From Laetiporus sulphureus 93-53 (taxonomy: Eukaryota; Basidiomycota; Agaricomycetes; Polyporales; Laetiporaceae): DNA of 64,000 nt. The notes below the pieces were generated by a model that was not told where the DNA came from, did no database searches, and saw only the letters and a list, made by a program, of their open reading frames with translations. Position 1 is the stretch's first letter. The number at the start of each line of letters is the position of its first letter. Location of the stretch: contig NW_024468519.1 in assembly GCF_001632365.1 (NCBI RefSeq), positions 568,831 through 632,830 on the forward strand, in the 5' to 3' direction. This document shows, piece after piece, positions 31,146 through 42,480 of the stretch. A program made the position numbers and the translations under genes.

Positions 31146-31980
31146 CGATGTACCAAAAGACCTGGTATGTTGGTGTTCTTGCGTATGATTGATGACTCTC
31201 ATTTTGGCGGCTGCTTTCTAGCACATCAGCACCATGTCACGATACCACCGTTCCCCTTGCCGGTTGCTTTTCCGCCACAACCGATGACGAATGTCCTCGC
31301 CGAATGGCTCGCGAAGCAGGGTGTTTATCAGGCATATATAGCCGGTATGCACATTGTGTTTTATCCTGCTGGCACATCTCAGACCATGCCTAGAAAACGT
31401 GAAGAATGCACGCGTCACGTTCTTCAACGGCGGCGTTGAGAAGCTATATCATAATGAGCAGCATATGATCCCCTCGCCTAAGATCGCAACGTACGACAAG
31501 GACCCCAAGATGAGCGTCATACGCAAGGGCAACAAGAAGTTCGTGATGTGCAACTTTGCACCGCCGGATATGGTTGGCAACACGGGCGTGTCCGAGGCAG
31601 CCGTAGAGGCCATCACGGCAACGGACAAGGCCGTTGGGACGGTGTACAAGGCTTGTGAGGAGGCGGGCTACTGCTCAGAGTCACGGCGAACCATGGGAAC
31701 GTGGAGCAGATGATCTACCCAGACGGGTGTGCCGCACACGGCACACGGCACACACGATGAACCCGCTGCCGTTCATCATGGCGGGCGACCCGAAGAAATT
31801 CCACTTCACTGTCGACAAGAAGGACGGTGAGGAGACAGAAGGCGCGCTATGCGATGTGGCGGGGACGGTGCTTGACATTATGGTGGGTGCATATGTGACT
31901 ACAATGTTTTCGTGCTCTCACAACGTATTTGTATGACTCAGGGATTGCCTAAGCCCGAAGGCGAGTGCCTGAATATATGC
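31146..31980 (+). pseudogene. iPGM fragment, copy A (C-terminal part), fused to wax synthase fragment
   Basis: 3' part of a 2,3-bisphosphoglycerate-independent phosphoglycerate mutase gene. It opens with GTACCAAAAGACCTG, a retained intron (GTATGT...CTAG, 31,164-31,219), then PVAFPPQPMTNVLAEWLAKQG, a second intron, FFNGGVEKLYHNEQHMIPSP, KKFVMCNFAPPDMVG and, in another frame, VTANHGNVEQMIYPDG. The metal-binding motif TADHGN of the family has Asp changed to Asn (AAC at 31689-31691), and several frames are needed to read the copy. Introns are kept, so it arose by DNA duplication and not by retroposition. The family's housekeeping copy is not in this window. Confidence 0.85.
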
Positions 31981-32734
31981 GAGTGTAGATTGTGAGACTG
32001 ACTTCAATTGCAGAGATGAGCGATCGCTCGTTGCTCGCGCATAATGAGCAGAAGAAGGAAGCGAATTAGAAGGACTGTAGAACGTGTACTTGACATAAAT
32101 ATAAGAAGTAGACGACGGGATTTGAAGTACTAACACTGTTAATAGATGAAGTGATGATGCTTGATTTTCTGGGCTTCAAGTTGCATGCGGGCCGGATGGC
32201 TTGAGAAATCTGTTAGAAACCTTGGAACTCTGTTGACAGTATACAGACTTGCAAACGTGGTTTTACGTTGGACAGCCGCTTGCATTCCTTCTTGAACCGT
32301 CATCAATTCATCGCTCAGGACTTTCACGCTCGCAGCTGCTGCCGAGTTGTGCCTGCTTTTATGAAACTCTGCAACGACCGACGGCATTTCCAGCGACCGA
32401 CGTGTGTCATCTATTTTGTGAGACTGCGACGCTTTATATGCAACGGTCTGAACATTTGCTATGCTGTAAAATTGACCTGGGACGTTAAACGGACTACTGC
32501 TGGTACCAATCCATGACTTTGGTCACTCGGACAACATTCAGCATTGCGGCGGCGGGATGCAGCTTTTGGCCTCTCCGCCTTGCTGTTTATCCTAAAATGA
32601 ACTCTATATGCTTCGCGCCAACTTCACGTAACATTTTGTTCAGATATCATGACTGGAAAATCACGCCAAGGTGCAAATGCAGGTTACAGTCAGAGCCGGC
32701 ACCGTCGAAAACGATCGTATAGCTTGTACGATGA

Positions 32735-34429
32735 CTACTGCACCTGTGCCAACTCGTAGGCCTCACAGTCCACACTGATATTCTGCTCGTCTTCAGCGTT
32801 ATCCTCGACATTCTCAAAAATAAGAGACGTGTGCTGGACGTCGGCGCCAAAGTTGCCAACCAGGCGAGAGGGAATGTCCGGCGTGTTCAGGGCACTGTGG
32901 GAAATTGTATTCAAGTCCACGCTGCCGACGGACACCTGGCGTAGATTGAGGATGAAGCGTGATATCAGGATTGATGAGATTCTAATTGATTCTATAAACA
33001 TGGGTTGAGCTGAATTGTGCATGATCGGTCGCTTACGGTGGCAGGAAAAGTACGACGTAGTCTGCGGTATTCTGTTTGTACTTCAATCTAGAGTGGCCAT
33101 GCACTTGTATGGGTAGACTTGCCTGTGAATTCTCGTAGCGGATTTTGATCACGATCTGGAGGATGTTGAGAAGCAACAGGGCCCTGATGAACAGTGGAAG
33201 AAGAGAGTTATGACTATGCACTGTGACAGAGCCCGACGTACATGAAGTAGAGCGTGCCTTGAATGGGCTGCTTGTAAGGCATCACACGTACAAGAGCCAC
33301 ACATGCTCACCATCTCTCATCAGCACCGTCGCGATCGATCCTTTGAACCGTAACTTGCGCACTTCCATGGCAAGCCCTGCTGTTTTGAACCAAGTGACAA
33401 GAACCACGACCAGGTCGGATACAGCGGGGCAGACACGGGCGACAACGGCGACTGCAGGAATCATGCGTGTTACAGCAGCAACTCATTGATTTTCTTCGAA
33501 CTCACGTCTAAGCAAAGGAGGGTTAGTCCTAGGAGTGCCGACGTCGGAGAGGTGGACGTGGCACTTACTTCTTCTGTGTCACGATGGACTCGCCGATGTT
33601 AACGTTACAAATTGGGTAGCTGCCTAGGTAAGCGACGAACGCATATGAATATGTTGTATATGCAAACTACCCAGAGGTGCTCAATAGACATGCGATGGCG
33701 AAGAACATACATACTCACAGCGTTGACACCGACTGGCGCTAGCCCCAGTAGCAATACTAGCAATGTAGGGACGAGGTGGTGTCCACTAATCGCATATGTG
33801 CGGAACGCGGAGAAGCCTAACAATTCATCGATCAGTCTCTTCATCAAACTTGAGGTCAAACAGTCTCTAACTTGCTGTCACAGCCTCAAGAACAATAGTC
33901 GTCACGTCTTCCAATAAGAGCACGAAATCACAACTGCGAAAACCTCTTACTGCACTGAACATACGGCGTGCTCGTCGCTGCTCACCTCTGTGTGCGCGTA
34001 GAACGTGAGTGCTCGATTCACTTGCAGCACGACACACATGACTTACCAGTGGAGTACGCCACCAGATGACATCCAGTGCGTTACTAACGCCTTGCACCAT
34101 GAGCAGATAACGGTTGAGGGCAAAGATGACCGTGACAGTGGTCAACCTGCCTCCCCAGATGACATGAACCTCTTCAGAAAAAGTCACAATGTGCTCAAAG
34201 AAGATGAGGGCTGAACATGTCCAGTCTGTGAGTCGAGTTCGATCGTTTATAGTGGTCCAACCCGAGAGCGTACCAGTAGTTGCGAGACAGCAGTAGGCAT
34301 AAATGTATCTGTGATAGTGATCGCAAACTCGTCAGTTGAACGCCTCGGAAGGCATCGTCGTCCTCACGATTCCTGTAAGAGGTCCGCTTCTTCCTGAGCC
34401 AATATGCTTGCAGCTGACGCGTTCGACAT
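32735..34429 (-). pseudogene. DUF6533-domain multi-pass membrane protein, copy A (disrupted)
   Basis: Member of the DUF6533 family of fungal seven-helix-like membrane proteins. Exon 1 (34429-34368) encodes MSNASAASILAQEEADLLQE. Spliced exons give YIYAYCCLATTALIFFEHIVTFSEEVHVIWG, the DUF6533 core, then LNRYLLM, FSAFRTYAISG, LLVLLLGLAPVGVNA, a TM helix with CPAVSDLVVVLVTWFKT, TLYFMALLLLNILQIVI, and the hallmark PISSILISRFILNLRQ joined over a GTAAGC...TTAG intron. Two lesions: a one-base loss near 33,946 that puts TAA directly after the acceptor, and an in-frame TGA at 33485-33483. No function is known for the family. A truncated product or alternative splicing remains possible. Confidence 0.75.
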
Positions 34430-35140
34430 TGTGGAGGTATCAACGTCGGTGACAACAGTCAATGCAAAATAGAACAGTTCTCGGAGGGACTTTAAGGATG
34501 TCCATCGGTGCACGGCTCTTTATACCATGCCTGGTTAACCGGACATGAACGCAGAGGGTCAGGTTCAGATGAGGGCTTACGGATAGCACAGGCATTGAAG
34601 ATTGCCCATCTGTCAAACAGAACCACCAAATATGATCCGTGTGGTTCATCATGTGCGCGTGAGTACATTCCTCACTTGAAGGCTTCTAGTCGCAGAGAGA
34701 AGCTAAGGAGGCAGTGCAATAGCAATCCAGGCGCTCGCTGTAGCAATGGGCCAAAGTCGCGGTGCTGTGTGGCACTTTGTGCTAAGTTAATGACCGCGTC
34801 CGCTTTTCATCGTTTCGGCCAACAGGCAGCTCACAGGCCTGTCTGATCACTCGATAGCTCTTCACCTGTGCTTAGAGTGAGGCGCGCCGCGTCACTCTCG
34901 GACTTGCAGGCCTTCTGCCATAAATTCAAAGGATGGCCCCGTCTTGGAGCTTCCTAACCTGTTGCCCCAATTCCGCTCGACATCCGCGGGCACTCTCGCA
35001 TCCAAGCATAGCTACCTGCCATACAAATCCTCGAGCACGGTGCTTTGGGATGGGCTGAAGCGATGCAAGGTATGGAAGACCACCGAGATCATGATGCCGA
35101 AGCGCGGAGATGGACGTGAGGCATTCAGAAGCGACGAAAC
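34430..35140. other. Spacer between DUF6533 copy A and iPGM copy B
   Basis: Repeat-unit spacer that recurs upstream of the other DUF6533 copies (38,304-38,700 and 41,844-42,480). It should hold the DUF6533 promoter. An open frame starting at 34,944 runs into the iPGM copy but is not its true 5' end. Confidence 0.5.
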
Positions 35141-36417
35141 GATGGCTGGGGCATTGTCACGGAGCCCCAACATGAAACGCGACGCTATCGTGGCTGGGAA
35201 CATGATGAACATGAATACGATCTCGAAGGAGCATAGCGTGCGCACGCTGCATGCTCACGGCATCGCCATGGGTCTCGGTGACGGGCTTATGGGCAACTCA
35301 GAGGTCGGGTATGTGCGATTTCACAGTGCTTTCATGACGGCGCGTTCAATGAGCAGATGCTCAGGCACTTGAACATCGGTGCTGTGCGGGTCGTCTGATA
35401 AGATATCGTGAGGATCGACGTGTCGATCAAGAAGCGCCAGTTCTACAAGAACGGAGGGGTACGCCCGTCTGCGCCTACTGGGTCTCGTATGGATTTATCT
35501 TTCTGCTAGGGCGGCTGGCCGTGCGGTACTGATGTATTCGGTACTCTGATACATTAGGTCTCGGACGGTGGCGTGCACTCGCACATAAACCGCCTGTACG
35601 TGCTGCTCGAGGCTGCGAAAGAGGTCGGCGTCCCAAACGTCTACAACAACTTCTTCGGCGATGGGCGGGACATGGCGCCCCACTCGGCCACAGGATAGTC
35701 AAGGGCCTCCTCGCATTCACTGAGAAGGAGAAGTCGGGCCAGATCGCGATCGTCGTGGGGGCTACTACGCAATGGACCGCGACAAGCATCAAGATCGCCG
35801 TGGATGGCCTCGTGAAGGGCGTGGGCGAGAAGTGCGAAGACATTGTGAAAGCGATTGGGAAATGATACAAGAAGGATGAGACAGACGAAGTATTGAAACC
35901 TATCGTCGTGAACGGCGATGAGGGCCGCATCAAGGATGGCGACACGCTCTTATGTGCCGAAAGACCTGGTATGTAGATGTTCTCGCGTGTGACTGATGAC
36001 TCTGATCTTCGTGACTGCTTTCTAGCCTTCCCGGTTGCTTTTCCGCCGCAACCGATGATGAATGTCCTCGCCGAATGGCTCGCCAAGTAGGGCATGAAGT
36101 AGGCACACATAGCCGGTATGTGCACTGTGTGTTATCGTGCTAGCTCGTCTCTGACCATGCCTAGAACCGAGGTGTATGCAGACGTTCTTCTTCAACGGCG
36201 GTGCTGAGAAACAATATCCTAACGAGAGGCATATAATCCCCTCGCCTAAGGTCACAACGTATGACATGGACCCCAAGATGAGCGTCCAGACCGTCATGAA
36301 CAAAGTTGCGGAGGTCATACGCAAGGGCGACAAGGAGTTCGTGATGTGCAACTTCGCACCGCCGGATATGGTTGGCCACATGGGCGTGTACGAGGTAGCC
36401 GTGGAGGCCATTATGGC
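35141..36417 (+). pseudogene. iPGM pseudogene, copy B (longest copy)
   Basis: Starts with DGWGI (35,141), the metal-ligand Asp motif at the iPGM N-terminus. It then changes frame to NMNTISKEHSVRTL and GLGDGLMGNSEVG, where the catalytic Ser codon is TCA at 35298-35300. Two stops (TGA TAA, about 35,396-35,401) replace the usual WQ before DIVRIDVSIKKRQFYKN. Further on are [15 protein letters not shown] sequence and a piece ending DGDTL, then a direct jump to VPKDL (35,956-35,970), losing the metal-site region between. The intron and C-terminal blocks TNVLAEWLA, FFNGGAEKQYPNE and MCNFAPPDMVGHMG follow. At about 36,417 the copy is joined straight to downstream spacer, losing the last part of the enzyme. 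Confidence 0.85.
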
Positions 36418-36605
36418 AGCGGGATGCAGCTTTTTGCCTGGCGAATCTCTCCCTTGCTGTCTATGCTATATTGAGTGTATGCGTCGTCCTAGCTCAGTAA
36501 TATTTTGGAGGCGGATATCACGATCGGAAAGTCATGTCAAGGTGCAAATGCGGGTTACAGTCAGAGCTGGCACTGTCGAAAACGATCGCATAGCTTGTAC
36601 GATGA

Positions 36606-38303
36606 CTACTGCACCTGCGCCAACTCGTGGGCCTCAAAGTCCCCACTGATATTCTGCTCGTCCTCATCATTATCCTCGACATCCTCAAAAACAGGAGACG
36701 TGTGCTGGACGTCGGCGCCAAAGTTGCCAACCAGGCGAGAGGGAATGTCCGGCGTGTTCTGGGTGCTGTGAGAAATCGTATTCAAGTCCACGCTGCCGAG
36801 GGACAACTGGCGTAGGTTGAGGATGAAGCGTGATATCAGGATTGATGATATTCTGGATTGACTCGGTAAGCATAGGTTGAGCTGAATTGGGTGTGTTCGG
36901 TCGCTTACGGTGGCAGGAAAACGGAGACCCATGATGCGGCATTCTGCTTGCACGTTACCTTAATGGCCATGCACTTGTACGGGTAGACTTGCCTGTGAAT
37001 TCTCATAGTGGACTTTGATCACGATCTCGAGGATATTGAGAAGCAAAAGGGCCCTGATGAACGGTGGAAGAACAGAGTCATGACAAGGTACTGCGACAGA
37101 GCCCGACGTACATGAAGTAGAGCGTGCCTTGAACGGGCTGCTTGTAAGGCATCGTGTGCACTCAAAGAACCACACATACTCACCGTCTCTCATCAGCACT
37201 GTCGTGATCGATCCTTTGAACCGTAACTTGCGCACTTCCATGGCAAGCCCTGCTGTTTTGAACCAAGTGATAAGAACCACGACCAGGTCGGATACAGCGG
37301 GGCCGATGCGCGCGACAAGGACGACTGCAGTGATCGTGCGTGTCAGAGCAACAACTTGTCGATTTTCTTCGAACTCACGTCTAAACAAAGGAGGGTCAGT
37401 CCTAGGAGTGCCGACGTCAGAGAGATGGACGTGGCGCTTACTTCTTCTGCATCGCGATGGACTCGCGCGTATTATTGTTACAAATTGGATAGCTGCCTAC
37501 GTAAGTGACGAATGCATATGATGTTCTTGCATCTGTAAACTGCCCAGAGGTGCTCAACAGACATATGATGGCGGAGAACATATATACTCACGACGTTGAC
37601 GCCGACTGGCGCTAGCCCCAGTAGCAAGACTAGCAATGCAGGGCCGATCTGGCGTCCACTAATAGCATATGCACGGAACGCGGAAAAGCCTATTGATTTA
37701 TCGATCAGTCTCTTTCTGAATTTGAGGTCAGACAATCTCTGACTTGCTGTCACAGCCTCAACAACATTAATCGTCGCGTCTTGCCATACGAACATAACCT
37801 CACAGCTGCGACAACCTATTAACTGCACTAAACATACAGTGCAGTCGTCGCCGCTCACCTCTGTGCACACATAGATCGTGAGTGCTCGTTTCACTCGCAG
37901 CACGGCACGACGTGACTTACCAGTAGAGTATGCCACAAGACGGGACTCATTGCCCAACTAATGCCTTGTACGATGATCAGATAACGGTTGAGGGCAAAGA
38001 TGACCGTGACAGTGGTCAACCTGGCTCCCCAGATGACATGAACCTCTTCAGAAAAAGTCACAATGTGTTCAAAGAAGATGAGGGCTGAATGCGTCCAGTC
38101 TGTTAGTCGAGTTCGATCGCTTATAGTGGTCCAACCCGAGAGCGTACCAGCAGTTGCAAGATAGCAGTAGTTATAGATGTTTCTGTGACAGTGATTGCAA
38201 ACTCGTCAGTTGAACGCCTCGGAAAGTATCCTCGTCCTCACGCTTCCTGGAAGAAGTCCACTTCTTCCTGAGCCAATACGCTTGCAGCTGATGCGTTCGA
38301 CAT
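36606..38303 (-). pseudogene. DUF6533-domain membrane protein, copy B (late stop)
   Basis: Same exon plan as copy A, with ATG 38303 (MSNASAASVLAQEEVDFFQE). The core ALIFFEHIVTFSEEVHVIWG, the exon LIGCRSCEV, REFEENRQVVALTRTITAVV and the helices NILEIVIKVHYENSQ are all in phase, so this copy is open further than the other two. It has an in-frame TAA at 36962-36960, just after QVHGH, with two bases missing next to it relative to copies A and C. The conserved ISSILISRFILNLRQ block, still present in the DNA (36,855-36,810), is therefore out of reach. The product, if made, would lack the C-terminal tail but keep most membrane helices. Counted as a pseudogene with that caveat. Confidence 0.7.
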
Positions 38304-38739
38304 TGTGAGGGTATCAATATCGGTGACAGCGGTCAATGCGAAAGAGAACAGTTTTGGGAGGGACTTTAAGGATGCCCATCGGCGTGCGACTCATCGCTAT
38401 ATGATGCCTGATTGACCAGACACGAACCGTCAGAGGGTTAAGTTCAGATGGAGGGCTTACGGATAGCACACTGGGTACTGGAGATTGCTGAAAAAGACCA
38501 TCGGTATCTATCAAACAGAACAGCCGTATCAGATATGATACGTCTGGTTCATCATGGGCGCGTGATTTGAGAAACCCTCGTTTCTAGTCGCAGAGAGAAG
38601 CTAAAGAAGAAGTCATGAGAAGCGGCTGGGCGGTACTACCAATCCAGCAGCTCCCCGTGGCGTCCAAAATCACGGTGCTGTCGAACTTTGCAGTGCTCTT
38701 GATGACACATTGTGTGTTATCGTGCGAGCACATCTCCGA

Positions 38740-39585
38740 TCGTGTCTAAAAACTGATGAATTCGCACACGTTACGTTTAGTTCTTCAACGGCGGTTATGA
38801 GATATGACACACGTCGTGTTGAGCAACTAATTAGGAGGAGCGACGTATGATCCCCTCGCCTGAGGTCGCGACGTACGACAATGACCCCGGAAAGATGAGC
38901 GCCAGCGTCCAAGCCATCGCAAATTTAAAGGTTGCGGACTCGGAGGTCATACGCAAGGGTGACAAGGAGTTCGTGATGTGTAACTTTTGTTGGCATTTGG
39001 GCGCGGAGCGCGAATGCGAGAGGCCCCGGTGCGACCTGCGCCACCGGCGTGGGAAAGTAGTAGCGCGCACGTATATAGTAGGGTGCGGCTACAATGGGAC
39101 GGGCCATCGGTTTGGCTCCGTGGAGCCATCTTCTAGAGAGCGGGCGACTCCCAAATTCCTGGCCGCGCAGTGGGCTGGCCGGGAAAGTCAACAACTTTGC
39201 ACCGCCGGATATGGTTGGCCCCCACATGGGCGTGTACGAGCAGCTGTAGAGGGCCTCTCCGCAACGGACAAGGCCGTCGCGACGGCGTACAAGGCCTGTG
39301 AAGAGGCGGGCTAGTATATCCAGCTCATCTCGGCGGACCATGGGACGTGGAGCAAATAATCACTCCCGAGAGGGTGCGCCGCACACGGCACACACGATGA
39401 ACCCCGGCATCATGACGGGCGACCCAAGAAGTGATGTGGCGCTCACCGTGCTTGACATTATAGTGGGCGTATACTTTGCTAGTCTCACAGTGTTTTGTCC
39501 CACAGCGTTTTGTCTCACAGCGTTTTGTGTGAGTCCAAAGGGATTGCCTTTAGCCCGAAGGCGAGTGCCTAAATATATGCGAGTG
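38740..39585 (+). pseudogene. iPGM fragment, copy C, carrying an insertion
   Basis: C-terminal part of iPGM: MIPSPEVATYDNDP, EVIRKGDKEFVMCNF, then a 205-bp foreign stretch, then the CDS resumes with TTTGCACCGCCGGATATGG (PPDMVG), SATDKAVATAYKACEEAG, and LISADHG in yet another frame. A long deletion removes most of the region after the PHTAHT motif. It ends near the same GLPKPEGECL-like tail as copy A. Broken by the insertion, by frame changes and by deletions. Confidence 0.82.
38988..39192. mobile_element. 205-bp insertion flanked by 6-bp direct repeats (possible MITE-like element)
   Basis: Copy A reads GTGCAACTTTGCACCG without interruption. In copy C the same site reads AACTTT (38982-38987), then 205 bp, then AACTTT again (39193-39198) before GCACCG. 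The direct repeat looks like a target-site duplication. The ends GTTGGCATTT and, on the opposite strand, GTTGACTTTC agree at 7 of 10 positions, so short imperfect terminal inverted repeats are possible. It codes for nothing evident. A non-autonomous DNA element is the simplest reading, but no second copy was found in the window. Confidence 0.55.
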
Positions 39586-40144
39586 TAGATTGTGAGACTG
39601 ACTATTTAGTTGCAAAGATGAGTGCTCCCTCGTTGCTCGCGCATTATGAGAAGAAGGAAGCAGATTGAAGGGCTCTATAGGAACGTGTACTCGACATAAC
39701 TCGCTTTGGCAATCGCAGACTTTTGGCAATAGCTCAGAGGTTCATGCTCGTGGCGGCTGCCGAGTTGTGCCTGAATTTCCCAAACTCCGCAACGACCACC
39801 GACGTCTGCACTTGTTCGCGAGATGCTTTACCTGCAATGGTCTGAATGATAGCTGCCATGCTGTAAAATTGGTTTGGAGCGTGCAACTGAGTCACTTTTG
39901 CTACCAATTCATTGACTCTTGTCTATGTCTAGGACAACATTCAGCATGCGGTGGCTGGATGCAGCTTTTGGCCTGGCGAATCTCTCCCTTGCTGTCTGTG
40001 CTATATTGAGCATATGCTTCATGCCAGCTTAGCAAAAAAAATGAGCACAATATTTTGCTCGGATATCGCGACTGGGAAATTATGTCAACGTGCAAATGCG
40101 GGTTACAGTCAGAGCCAGCACTATCGAAAACGATCGCATGATGG

Positions 40145-41843
40145 CTACTGCACCTGCGCCAACTCGTAGGCCTCAGAGTTCCCACTGATATTCTGCTCGT
40201 CCTCAGCGTTATCCTCGAAGTCCTCAAAAACAAGAGACGTGTGTTGGACCTCGGCGCCAAAGTTGCCAACCAGGCGAGAGGGAATGTCCGGCGTGTTCTG
40301 GGAGCTGTGAGAAATTGTATTCAATCCCACGCTGCCGACGGACACCTGGCGTAGGTTGAGGATGAAGCGTGATACCAGGATTGATGAGATTCTGATTGAC
40401 TAGATGAGCATGGGTTGAGCCGAATTGGGTATGATTGGTCGCTTACGCTGGCAGGAAAATTGTGATGAAGGCTGCGGTATCCTGCTTGCACGTTAATTTG
40501 TAGTGGCCATGCAGTTGTATGGGTAGACTTCCCTGCGAATCCTCATAGCGCGCTTTGATCACGATATCGAGGATGTTGAGAAGCAAAAGGGCCCTGATGA
40601 ACGGTGGAAGAACAAAGTCATGACAAGGTACTGTGACAGAGCCAGACGTACATGAAGTAGAGCGTGCCTTTGAATTGGCTGCTTGTAAGGCATCACGTGC
40701 ACTCAAAGGGCCACACATACTCACCGTCTCTCATCAGCAATGTCGCGATCTTTGCTCTCAACCGTAATCTGCGCGCTTGAATGGCGAGTCCAGATGTTTT
40801 ATACCAAGTGACAAGCAGCACGATCAAATCGGATACAACCGGGCAGATGCGCGCGACGAGGATGACTGCGGGAATCGTGCGTGTCAGAGCAACAACTCAT
40901 CGGTCTTCAAACTCACATCTATGCGAAGGAAGGTTAGTCCTAGAAGTGCCGACGTCGGAGAGGTGGACCAGTCACTTACTTCTTCTGTATCGCGATGGAC
41001 TCGCCGGCGTTAAAGTCGCAGACTGGATAGCTGCCTACGTAAGTGACGAACGCGTATGAAGTTCTTGCATCTGCAAACTGCCCAGAGGTGCTCAATAGAC
41101 ATGTGATGGCTGAGAACATATATACTCACGACGTTGACACCGACTGGCGCTAGCCCCAGTAGCAATACTAGCAATGCAGGGACGATCTGATGTCCACTTA
41201 TAGCATACGTGCGGAACGCGGAAAAGCCTAACAATTTTATTAATCAATGTCTTCATTAAATTTAAGGTCAAACAATCACTGACCTGCTGTCAGAGCCTCA
41301 AGAACCATAACTGTCACTGCCTGAAATATGTTCTCAACTTCACAGCTGCGACAACCTATAAACTGCGCTGAACATACGGTGCGGTCGTCGCCACTCACCT
41401 CTGTGTGCATGTAGATCGTGAGTGCTCGATTCACTTGCAGCACGACACGACATGACTTACCAGTGGAGTATGCCACCAGACGAGATCCAGTGCGAAACTT
41501 ATGCCTTGTATCATGAGCAGATAACGGTTGAAGGCAAAGATGACGCTGACAGTGGTGAACCTGGCTCCCCAGATGACGCGAACCTCTTCAGAGAAAGTCA
41601 CAATGTACTCAAAGAAGATGAGGGCTGAACATGTCCAGTCTGTAAGTCAAGTCCGATCGCTTAGGATGGTCCGAACCGGGGACGTACCAGTGACTGCGAT
41701 ACTGCAGTACGCATCGGCGTATCTATAACGTTAATTTCAAACTCGTCGGTTGAAAGCCTCGGAAAGTGTCGTTGTCCTCACATTGCCTGTAAGAAGTCCG
41801 CTTCTTCCTGAGCCAATATGCTTGCAGCTGATACGTTCGACAT
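40145..41843 (-). pseudogene. DUF6533-domain membrane protein, copy C (one in-frame stop)
   Basis: Starts MSNVSAASILAQEEADFLQA at 41843. Spliced exons read IYADAYCSIAVTALIFFEY, TFSEEVRVIWGARF, FIGCRSCEVENIFQAVTV, GFSAFRTYAISGHQIVP, LLVLLLGLAPVGVNV, and later ILDIVIKARYEDSQ and PAISSILVSRFILNLRQ, all in phase. An in-frame TGA at 40899-40897 follows KCEFEDR, at the same codon as the TGA in copy A; copy B has CAA there. No other lesion was seen, so this is the least damaged copy apart from that stop. Unless an unrecognised intron removes it, the protein ends before the last helices. Confidence 0.68.
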
Positions 41844-42480
41844 TGAAGAGGTGTCAACTTCGGTGACAACAGTCAATGCCAAATCGAACAGTTCTCGGAG
41901 GGACTTTAAGGATGCCCATCGGTGCGCGACTCATCTTTATACAATGCCTGATTTTGACCGGACATGAACACAGAGGATAAGGTTCAGATGGGGACTTACG
42001 CACAGCACAGGTATTGGAGATTTCAGGAAAAACCATCTGTCAAACAGAACGGGGGTATTAGATACGATATGTCTGGCTCATCATGCGCGCGTGAGTACAT
42101 TGGGAATGCCTCGCTTCTAGCAGATAGGTGCTAAGGAAGAAGTCGCCGTGAGAGCAGTGCGATAGCAATGCAGGAGCTCGCCGTGGCATCCAAGATTGCG
42201 ATGCTAAAGAAATTTATGCTCTTGATGACCGTGAGCACTTCCCGTATAACATAGATTTTCGGTGAGCAGGCAACTCATGCTCAACTTGCATATATCAGAC
42301 CTGTTTTATCACTCGATCGCTCTTCGCCTGTACTTGTAATGAAGGGCGCCGTCACTCTCGAACTTGCAGGCCTTCCGCTATGAACCTAGAGGATGGCTTC
42401 GTCCTGGAGCCGCGCAACACGCCGCTCCGATCTTTCAACATCCGCGGGGCACTCGAGCATCCAAGCAGGAGAACCCCATT

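Larger units (their letters stand above)
31146..42480. repeat. Degenerate three-unit array: DUF6533 gene (minus) plus iPGM fragment (plus)
   Basis: Three related units follow each other. Anchor points in the DUF6533 3' end lie at about 32,700, 36,575 and 40,120, so the spacing is about 3.9 and 3.5 kb. Similarity also covers the spacers: compare 34,838-34,990 with 42,295-42,475 (both hold CTCTCG[AG]ACTTGCAGGCCTTC), and 32,040-32,100 with 39,640-39,700. The right edge is about 42,480. Units differ by indels and base changes throughout, so the array is not recent in its entirety. Confidence 0.85.

Noticed and set aside
33100..33135. GC donor (GCAAGT) after YENSQ in DUF6533 copy A
   Set aside because: Reading through to a GTAAGC donor further on joins LPP to ISSILISRFILNLR in phase, which fits the family better.
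35475..36125. 216-codon minus-strand frame
   Set aside because: Antisense to iPGM copy B; its openness follows from GC-rich codons on the other strand.
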